Source: Mesorhizobium sp.
GTDB lineage: Bacteria > Pseudomonadota > Alphaproteobacteria > Rhizobiales > Rhizobiaceae
Assembly (NCBI RefSeq): GCF_024509055.1
Contig: NZ_JANINM010000520.1
Coordinates: 1 to 64,000, forward strand
DNA: 64,000 nucleotides
Direction: 5' to 3'
The position numbers were made by a program, and so were the translations under genes. Positions 58,462-64,000 of this stretch are shown here, piece after piece; within the stretch, counting starts at the first letter, position 1, and every line of letters begins with the position of its first letter. The notes beneath the pieces are model-generated. The model saw only the letters and a program-made list of their open reading frames with translations, was not told the origin of the DNA and searched no databases.

Positions 58462-59496
58462 ATGCCAAAGCATAATCATACCGCCGCCAGGAGGGTCACC
58501 ATCCACGACGTGGCACGTGAGCTCGGCGTCTCGACGAGCACGGTTTCGGCGGCGCTCAACGGCAGCGGCAAGCTACGGCAGGAGACGCGCGACCAGGTGC
58601 GACGCATGGCGGCCGAGCTCGGATATCAGTCGAGCCGCGCCGCCCTTGCGCTTCGCTTCGGTCGCACGGGAACGATCGCGCTGGCACTGCCGACCGTCGA
58701 CGATGGCGCGGTGCCGATGCTCGACCTCGACTTCTACATGGCGGTGGCGCGGGCCGCGGCGACCGCCGCGTTCGAGGCGGGCTACGCGCTCACCCTCACC
58801 CCGCCTACCTTGACGGGCGAAGACGGCTGGCGACTGCTCGGCGCTGACGGCGTGGTGTTGTGCGACCCGGTGCGCAACGACGAGCGCCTCGCCGCCCTCG
58901 AGCGGCTCGGCACTCCGGTCGTCACGGTCGAGCGCGATGCGGCCAGACCCGACGGGCGCTCCGCTGTCACGAGCGATCACGGCTCCAACCTGCGCACGCT
59001 GCTCGACCACCTGCACGACCAGGGCGCGCGGCGTATCGCGCTGATCAGCGCCGACGCGAGTTGGTCGTGGGCCGAAGAGAGCGTTGCCGCCTATCGCGAC
59101 TGGACCGCTGAGCGCGGGCTGCCCGAATCCGTGCGCCTTATTCCGCTAGACCAGGCGCACAACGACCCCTACGACACGGCTCTCGGGCTGCTGCGCGCCG
59201 CCGACCGTCCCGACGCGATCATCGCGACCGCCGAGCAGTATCGCGAAGGTGTGCTGCGGGCGTGCCGCGACGCCGAAGTGCGCATTCCCGACGACGTACT
59301 GGTCGCTCTGGGCATCGACAGCCCCGGATCCGAGCGAAACGATCCCGCCCTCACCGCGATCGACCTGCAGCCCGGGCTGCAGGCGAAGCTCGCCGTGTCC
59401 ATGCTGCTGCGCCTGATCGAGGGCGAACAGGTCGATGGCCCGATGCTGTCCGACGCAGTGCTGCGCGTGCGGGCGAGCACCCTGCGTCCCGCGTAG
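58462..59496 (+). CDS. LacI-family transcriptional regulator
   Basis: 344 residues. HTH RRVTIHDVARELGVSTSTVSAALNG, hinge SSRAALALRFGRTGTIALALP, then a periplasmic-binding-like core (SDHGSNLRTLLDHLHDQGARRIALIS). The start is taken at MPKHNHTAARR with GGAGAG nine bases upstream; an ATG six codons earlier has no ribosome site. It ends the operon and probably controls both it and the divergent importer through the AACGTT repeats at 51735-51773. Confidence 0.88.
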   Translation: MPKHNHTAARRVTIHDVARELGVSTSTVSAALNGSGKLRQETRDQVRRMAAELGYQSSRAALALRFGRTGTIALALPTVDDGAVPMLDLDFYMAVARAAATAAFEAGYALTLTPPTLTGEDGWRLLGADGVVLCDPVRNDERLAALERLGTPVVTVERDAARPDGRSAVTSDHGSNLRTLLDHLHDQGARRIALISADASWSWAEESVAAYRDWTAERGLPESVRLIPLDQAHNDPYDTALGLLRAADRPDAIIATAEQYREGVLRACRDAEVRIPDDVLVALGIDSPGSERNDPALTAIDLQPGLQAKLAVSMLLRLIEGEQVDGPMLSDAVLRVRASTLRPA

Positions 59497-59540
59497 AGCG
59501 CGCCCCAACGGCGCAAATCCACACATTGACAGTTGGCTTG

Positions 59541-60269
59541 TCAGGCCGCGACACCGCCTAGGTAGGCGCTGACGACGGCATCATCGTTCGCTAGATCGCT
59601 TCCCCGCCCTTCAAGCACTATGCGTCCACCCTTCAGAACGTAGCCGTAGTCGGCGAACTTCAAGGCGACTTTGCTGTTCTGCTCCACCAGAAGGATCGTC
59701 ACGCCCTCACGATTGAGGCGTTGCACGATGTTCATGACTTCCTTGATCAACTGCGGCGCCAGCCCCATGGAAGGTTCGTCGAGCAGCAGCACCTTTGGAG
59801 CCGCCATGAGAGCTCTTCCTATCGCAAGCATCTGCTGCTCTCCGCCGGACAGGTTCCTTGCGTCGCCGTTGTGCCGTCGCGCCAGGATCGGGAACAGCTC
59901 GAACACATGGTCCAGCCGCCGCCGCCGCTCGACATCATCGCTCAGCGTGAACGAACCCAGGTCGAGATTCTCCTTGATCGTCATGTCGCCGAAGATGCGC
60001 CGTCCCTCGGGAACATGAACAAGACCGCGATGGGGTAAGCGATGGGCCGGGACCCGGGTCACGTCCTCACCCAGGAACCGGACACTTCCCGAGGACGCCG
60101 CAACCAGGCCGGACAGCGTTCGCAAAGTCGTGCTTTTGCCGGCGCCGTTGGCGCCGAGCAGCGCCACGATCTGGCCGCGCCTGACCGAGAGGCTGACGCC
60201 GTGCAGCGCTTCGATGCTGCCGTAGCGCGTGACGATGCGGTCGGCCGAAAGGACGATATCGGTGTCCAT
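59541..60269 (-). CDS. livF: Branched-chain-type ABC ATPase LivF (second system)
   Basis: 242 residues. GANGAGKSTTLRTLSG, LSGGEQQMLAIGRALM, VLLLDEPSMGLAP and HVPEGRRIFGDM. The ATG shares one base with the livG stop and has GGAGG upstream. It is the last gene of the second liv operon and converges on lacI with a 44-base gap. Confidence 0.9.
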   Translation of the reverse strand: MDTDIVLSADRIVTRYGSIEALHGVSLSVRRGQIVALLGANGAGKSTTLRTLSGLVAASSGSVRFLGEDVTRVPAHRLPHRGLVHVPEGRRIFGDMTIKENLDLGSFTLSDDVERRRRLDHVFELFPILARRHNGDARNLSGGEQQMLAIGRALMAAPKVLLLDEPSMGLAPQLIKEVMNIVQRLNREGVTILLVEQNSKVALKFADYGYVLKGGRIVLEGRGSDLANDDAVVSAYLGGVAA

Positions 60270-61033
60270 CAATCCTCCGTGCCGAGATAGGCTTCGATGA
60301 CTTTCGGATCGGCGCGCACGGCCTCGGGCGTCCCATCGGCGATCTTCTGGCCATAGTCGAAAACGACGATCTTTTCGGATACTTGCATGACCAGGCCCAT
60401 ATCGTGCTCGATCAAAAGCACGGTGATGCCCGTCTCGTCGCGAATGCGGCGGATCAAATGCACCAGGTCGAGTTTCTCGCGTTCGTTCAGGCCGGCGGCA
60501 GGCTCGTCCAGCAGGATGATCTCCGGGGTCGAGGCCAGCGCCCTCGCAAGTTCGAGCCGTCGCTGGTCGCCATAGGAAAGGCCGCCGGCGAGACGATGCG
60601 CATGCTCAGCGATGCCGACGAAGTCGAGCCAGCGCATGCCCCCCGCATGTATCCTTTCCTCCTCCCGTCGTTGCGAGGGCAGGTGCAGGATCGCCGAGAC
60701 GATGCCATGGCGACTGCGGCAATGCTGGCCGGACATGGCGTTTTCCAGCACCGACATTTCCTTGAACAGCCGGATGTTCTGGAAGGTGCGCGCAAGCCCA
60801 AGCGCCGTGATGCGGTGCGGCGGCAGGCCCGTGATCGGCCGGCCGCCCAGCCGGATCGAGCCGCCCTTCGGCTTGTAGAAGCCGGTCAGGCAATTGAAGA
60901 GCGACGTCTTGCCGGCGCCATTCGGCCCGATGAGGCTGTTGATGGCCCCCTTCTCCACCGAGAACGAGATATCCTGCAGGACCTTCAGCCCTCCAAAGCT
61001 GAGGCGCAGATCGCGGACTTCCAGCAAGGCCAT
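60269..61033 (-). CDS. livG: Branched-chain-type ABC ATPase LivG (second system)
   Basis: 254 residues. GPNGAGKTSLFNCLTG, LSYGDQRRLELARALA, IILLDEPAAGLN and C-terminal KVIEAYLGTED. The start was placed at MALLEVRDL, two bases after the livM stop, rather than at an upstream in-frame codon inside livM. Confidence 0.9.
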   Translation of the reverse strand: MALLEVRDLRLSFGGLKVLQDISFSVEKGAINSLIGPNGAGKTSLFNCLTGFYKPKGGSIRLGGRPITGLPPHRITALGLARTFQNIRLFKEMSVLENAMSGQHCRSRHGIVSAILHLPSQRREEERIHAGGMRWLDFVGIAEHAHRLAGGLSYGDQRRLELARALASTPEIILLDEPAAGLNEREKLDLVHLIRRIRDETGITVLLIEHDMGLVMQVSEKIVVFDYGQKIADGTPEAVRADPKVIEAYLGTED

Positions 61034-61035
61034 GG

Positions 61036-61995
61036 TCAACCCCGCCTGTCTGGCCACAGGCCGTTTGGCCTGAAGAGCATGATTGCGAGCAGCGCGACAG
61101 CCGTGACCAGTGGACGATAGGTGCCGGCTCCGCGCAGCACTTCCGGCAGCAGCGCCACGAGGATGGCGCCCAGGACCACACCGGGAATGCGACCCATGCC
61201 GCCGAGCACCACACCCAGAAGGATCAGAAGCGACTGGTTGAAGGTGAAGCTCTCGGGGGAAATGGCGGTCATCTTGGCGGCGTAGAGGCAGCCTGCCACC
61301 GACGCGATCACGGCGCCCGTCATATAGGCCTGCAGCTTGGCCGAGACGCGGTTTATGCCGATACCGGCGGCGGCGTCCTCGTCATAGCGGACGTAGAACC
61401 AGGCGCGCCCCATGCGCGACCGCTCGACGCTAAGGCAGACGAAAATGGCAAGCAGCGCGAGCGCCAGGAACGCATAGTAGAAGTGCTGCACCTGCATCAG
61501 CTTGAAGCCCAGGATCTCGGGCCGCTCGATGCCGACGAGACCGCTGGCGCCGCCGGTGATATCGAGGTTGCGGGCGATGATGCGCACGATCTCGCCGAAG
61601 CCCAGCGTCACGATCGCCAGATAGTCGCTGCGCAGCCTCAAGGTCGGCGCGCCGATGATGATGCCGGCCAGGCAGGCGGCCGCCATGGCAACGGGGATCG
61701 TGAGCCAGAAATTGAAGCCGAATTCAGAGGTCAGGATGCCGGTCGTGTAGGCGCCGACGGCAAAGAAGGCCGCATAGCCGAGGTCAAGCAGGCCGGCATA
61801 GCCGACGACGATGTTGAGGCCGAGGCACAGGACGACATAAAGCAGCGCCGTGGTTGCCACCTCGATCACATAGGCATTGGCGAAATGCGGGAGCAGCAAT
61901 GCGCAAGCGAGCGCGGCGACACCCGGCAGCAGAAAAGAGCGGCGCGGCAATTGCGATTGCCCGGTGGCGGCCATTGTTCTTACCTCGTCGCTCAT
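61036..61995 (-). CDS. livM: Branched-chain-type ABC permease LivM (second system)
   Basis: 319 residues with about ten helices. NIVVGYAGLLDLGYAAFFAVGAYT, LRLRSDYLAIVTLGFGEIVRI and SVERSRMGRAWFYVRYDEDAAAGIGIN are LivM features. The ATG shares one base with the livH stop (TGATG). Confidence 0.9.
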   Translation of the reverse strand: MSDEVRTMAATGQSQLPRRSFLLPGVAALACALLLPHFANAYVIEVATTALLYVVLCLGLNIVVGYAGLLDLGYAAFFAVGAYTTGILTSEFGFNFWLTIPVAMAAACLAGIIIGAPTLRLRSDYLAIVTLGFGEIVRIIARNLDITGGASGLVGIERPEILGFKLMQVQHFYYAFLALALLAIFVCLSVERSRMGRAWFYVRYDEDAAAGIGINRVSAKLQAYMTGAVIASVAGCLYAAKMTAISPESFTFNQSLLILLGVVLGGMGRIPGVVLGAILVALLPEVLRGAGTYRPLVTAVALLAIMLFRPNGLWPDRRG

Positions 61996-62906
61996 CACAC
62001 CCGCTCCACGACCGAACGCCCGAGAAGGCCTGTCGGCTTGAAGACCAGGAATAGGATCAGTGCGCCGAACACGAAGACGTCGCGCCATTCCGATCCGACG
62101 AAGGGCAAGGACGACCCATATGCCTCGAGAAGGCCGAGCAGCAAGCCGCCCAGCATGGCGCCGGGAACGCTGCCGATGCCTCCGATGACGGCGGCGGTGA
62201 AGGCCTTGAGCCCCATGATGAAGCCCATGAAGAAATGGACGCTGCCATAATAGGCGCCCGCCATGACGCCGCCCCCTGCAGCGAGCGCCGATCCCATGAA
62301 GAAGGTCAGCGCGATCACACGGTCGACATCGATGCCCATCAGGCGGCTTGCCCCCATGTCGATCGACACGGCGCGCATTGCCTTGCCGTACATGGTGCGC
62401 GAGACAAAGGCCTGCATGCCGGCCATCAGCAGGATAGAGGCGGCGACGAGCACGATCTGTGTGTAGGTGATGTGGACAGCCGAGACGTCCAGGCCCGCAA
62501 AGCCGAGATCGGTGTTGAATGCGAAATGCCGTCCGCCGGTCAGCGCAAGCGCCGAGCCGTTCAGCACCATCGAGGCCCCGAGCGCGGTGATCAGGATCGA
62601 CAGGCGCGGCGCGTTGCGCATCGGCCGGTATGCGAAACGCTCGATGACGACGCCAAGCAGGCCAACGGCGAGCATCGAAACCAGCAGGGCGCAGACGACG
62701 CCAAGCCAGCCATTGCCGACCCACACACCGACGAAGGAGAACACGATGAGGCCGACGAAGGCGCCGCTCATGTAGATATCGCCATGGGCGAAATTCAGGA
62801 GCTTGATGACGCCGAAGACCATGCTGTAGCCGAGCGCGATCAGGGCGTAGAACGACCCGACGATGAGGCCGTTCACCAGTTGCTGAATGACAAGATCGAG
62901 CGTCAT
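61995..62906 (-). CDS. livH: Branched-chain-type ABC permease LivH (second system)
   Basis: 303 residues. QQLVNGLIVGSFYALIALGYSMVFGVIKLLNFAHGDIYM and GIDVDRVIALTFFMGSALAAGGG are textbook LivH segments. The start is the ATG 130 bases after the binding-protein stop; the longer upstream frame crosses a hairpin and is not coding. Confidence 0.9.
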   Translation of the reverse strand: MTLDLVIQQLVNGLIVGSFYALIALGYSMVFGVIKLLNFAHGDIYMSGAFVGLIVFSFVGVWVGNGWLGVVCALLVSMLAVGLLGVVIERFAYRPMRNAPRLSILITALGASMVLNGSALALTGGRHFAFNTDLGFAGLDVSAVHITYTQIVLVAASILLMAGMQAFVSRTMYGKAMRAVSIDMGASRLMGIDVDRVIALTFFMGSALAAGGGVMAGAYYGSVHFFMGFIMGLKAFTAAVIGGIGSVPGAMLGGLLLGLLEAYGSSLPFVGSEWRDVFVFGALILFLVFKPTGLLGRSVVERV

Positions 62907-62973
62907 TGATGCTCCGGGCAGGGACTGAAAAAGTCGAGCTTTGGCGGGCATCGACACCCGCCCGACATAGTGG

Positions 62974-63021
62974 CGAAAATGATAACGATGCCGAGGCTGG
63001 CCCAAGGGCCGCCCCGGCATC
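62974..63021 (-). terminator. Intercistronic hairpin after the binding-protein gene
   Basis: Outer arms GATGCCG/CGGCATC (62987-62993 and 63015-63021) with an inner GC-rich GGCCC/GGGCC-type pairing, then a T-containing tail ATCATTTTC. It is placed as an attenuator between the binding protein and livH. Confidence 0.5.
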
Positions 63022-63036
63022 AGCAAGCCTTTGCCG

Positions 63037-64000
63037 TTACTCGGCGGCGACCCACTTGCCGCCCTTGGCGACGACCGGACGGAAGTTCGACGTCTGCAGC
63101 GTGTTCTTGTCGGTGAACTTGATTTCGCCGGCCAGACCCTTGAAGTCGCTTGCCTTGAGCGCCTCGACGATTGCCTTCTGATCTGTCGACTTTGCCCGCG
63201 CGATGGCATCGACGATCAGGTCGCCGACATCGTGGGAAAGCGCCGCGTAGGCGCCGGCGTCGCGGCCGTAGGCCTCCTTGTACTTGGCCTTGAAGTCGGC
63301 CGCGCCGGAGAGGAGATCGACGGTCGGCGGGGACAGGAGAAACACGCCCTCGCCGGCCGAGCCGGCGATCTCCAGGTATTCCGGCGAATTGTTGCCGTCG
63401 CCAAGCACGATGCCGCCCCGGAAGCCTGCCTGCCGGAGCTGCTTGGTGAGCAGTGCGCCGCCGGCATGGTAGGCGGTCCAGAACACGGCATCCGCGCCGC
63501 TTGATTTCACCTTGGTGACGACCGCCGAATAGTCCTGTTCGCCCGCAGTGGTGGTTTCCTTGGCGGCGATCTCGCCGCCCGCCTTCTTGAAGGCTTCCGC
63601 GGTGAGCTTCGCCAGGTCGGACGAGTAGGCGTCGCCTTCGTCGATGACGGCGATTTTCTTGTAGCCGTTCTTCTTGAAGAGCTCGACGGCCGTCGTCGCC
63701 TGCATGTCGCCGGTCGAATTGGCGAGGAAGGCGTTGCCCTGGTTGGCTGCGACCAGCTTCGTCGAATTCGCGCCGATGATGACGAACGGTACGCCGGCGT
63801 CGCCATAGATTTTCAATGTCGGCAGGACAGCGCCGGAACAGTAGCCGCCGACGATAGCCGTCACGCCTTCCGAGACCAGCTTGCTGCCCGCGGTGACGGC
63901 CTGCTGTGGATCGCAGGCATCGTCGGCGGTGGTCGTGGTGATCTTGTCGCCATTGACGCCGCCCTTGGCGTTGGCTGCATCGATCGCCATCTTCACCGCG
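63037..64000 (-). CDS. Branched-chain-type ABC substrate-binding protein (N-terminus beyond window edge)
   Basis: About 320 C-terminal residues are present; the signal peptide and start are off the right edge. Features: DDACDPQQAVTAGSKLVSEGVTAIVGGYCSGAVLPT, GVPFVIIGANSTKL and TTTAGEQDYSAVVTKVKSSGADAVFWTAYHAGG, all of the LivK/LivJ type I binding fold. It is the first visible gene of the second liv operon, and the ligand is unknown. Confidence 0.9.
   Translation of the reverse strand, partial: AVKMAIDAANAKGGVNGDKITTTTADDACDPQQAVTAGSKLVSEGVTAIVGGYCSGAVLPTLKIYGDAGVPFVIIGANSTKLVAANQGNAFLANSTGDMQATTAVELFKKNGYKKIAVIDEGDAYSSDLAKLTAEAFKKAGGEIAAKETTTAGEQDYSAVVTKVKSSGADAVFWTAYHAGGALLTKQLRQAGFRGGIVLGDGNNSPEYLEIAGSAGEGVFLLSPPTVDLLSGAADFKAKYKEAYGRDAGAYAALSHDVGDLIVDAIARAKSTDQKAIVEALKASDFKGLAGEIKFTDKNTLQTSNFRPVVAKGGKWVAAE

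Overview
The window looks like chromosomal or megaplasmid DNA of a GC-rich alphaproteobacterium of the Rhizobiales, most like Mesorhizobium. The reasons are the high GC content, the density of ABC importers with LysR, AraC and LacI regulators, and the family mix (DUF4347, MoaF, YceI, TMADH-type flavoprotein, DUF1028). No rRNA, tRNA, replication gene, integrase, IS element or CRISPR array was seen. The species assignment is an inference.

Region 1 (1-13728) is a surface-polymer or glycosylation island. A minus-strand gene that leaves the left edge encodes a DUF4347 head followed by at least 630 residues of collagen-like Gly-X-Thr repeats. Its upstream neighbour is a 104-residue protein of unknown function. 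After about 1 kb without a supported gene comes a tightly coupled plus-strand set: a 1228-residue fusion (GT2, TPR, propeller-like, GT32-like, methyltransferase), two tandem GT2 paralogues, and an 835-residue protein with a beta-trefoil-like head and two GT-B-like halves. A convergent FkbM-type methyltransferase overlaps the end of the last one. A secreted HELGH protein follows (13831-14760).

Region 2 (14819-26733) is an amine or N-heterocycle catabolic cluster: a TMADH-family flavoprotein with the histamine-dehydrogenase active-site residues, an ArgE-type M20 hydrolase, a LysR regulator, a PuuC-type aldehyde dehydrogenase, DUF1028, RidA, a flavin monooxygenase, a YtcJ-type amidohydrolase and a GMC oxidoreductase. 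Both divergent promoter regions carry the same T-N11-A palindrome (TTAGG-N5-CCTAA, with one copy varying at one base), which ties them to one LysR regulon. A NitT/TauT-type ABC importer follows (26856-29614).

Region 3 (30091-44643) looks like alcohol, aldehyde or amine catabolism. It has an aldehyde dehydrogenase, an AraC regulator, and an eight-gene operon of SDR, MoaF, NTF2-like protein and a complete branched-chain-type (liv) importer. It also has YceI with a membrane protein, then a FeaB-like aldehyde dehydrogenase with a GMC oxidoreductase. A 34-bp direct repeat lies upstream of two of its transcription units.

Region 4 (44771-59496) is two divergent operons. One is a peptide-type ABC importer with two binding proteins. 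The other encodes pyroglutamyl peptidase, two CodA-like amidohydrolases, a dihydroorotase/hydantoinase-like enzyme, an M29-type metalloprotein, a ureidoglycine-aminohydrolase-like bicupin and a LacI regulator. Together they look like an uncharacterised pathway for taking up and opening cyclic amides or ureides. The shared 262-bp promoter region carries a tandem operator-like repeat.

Region 5 (59541-64000) is a second liv importer whose binding protein runs off the right edge.
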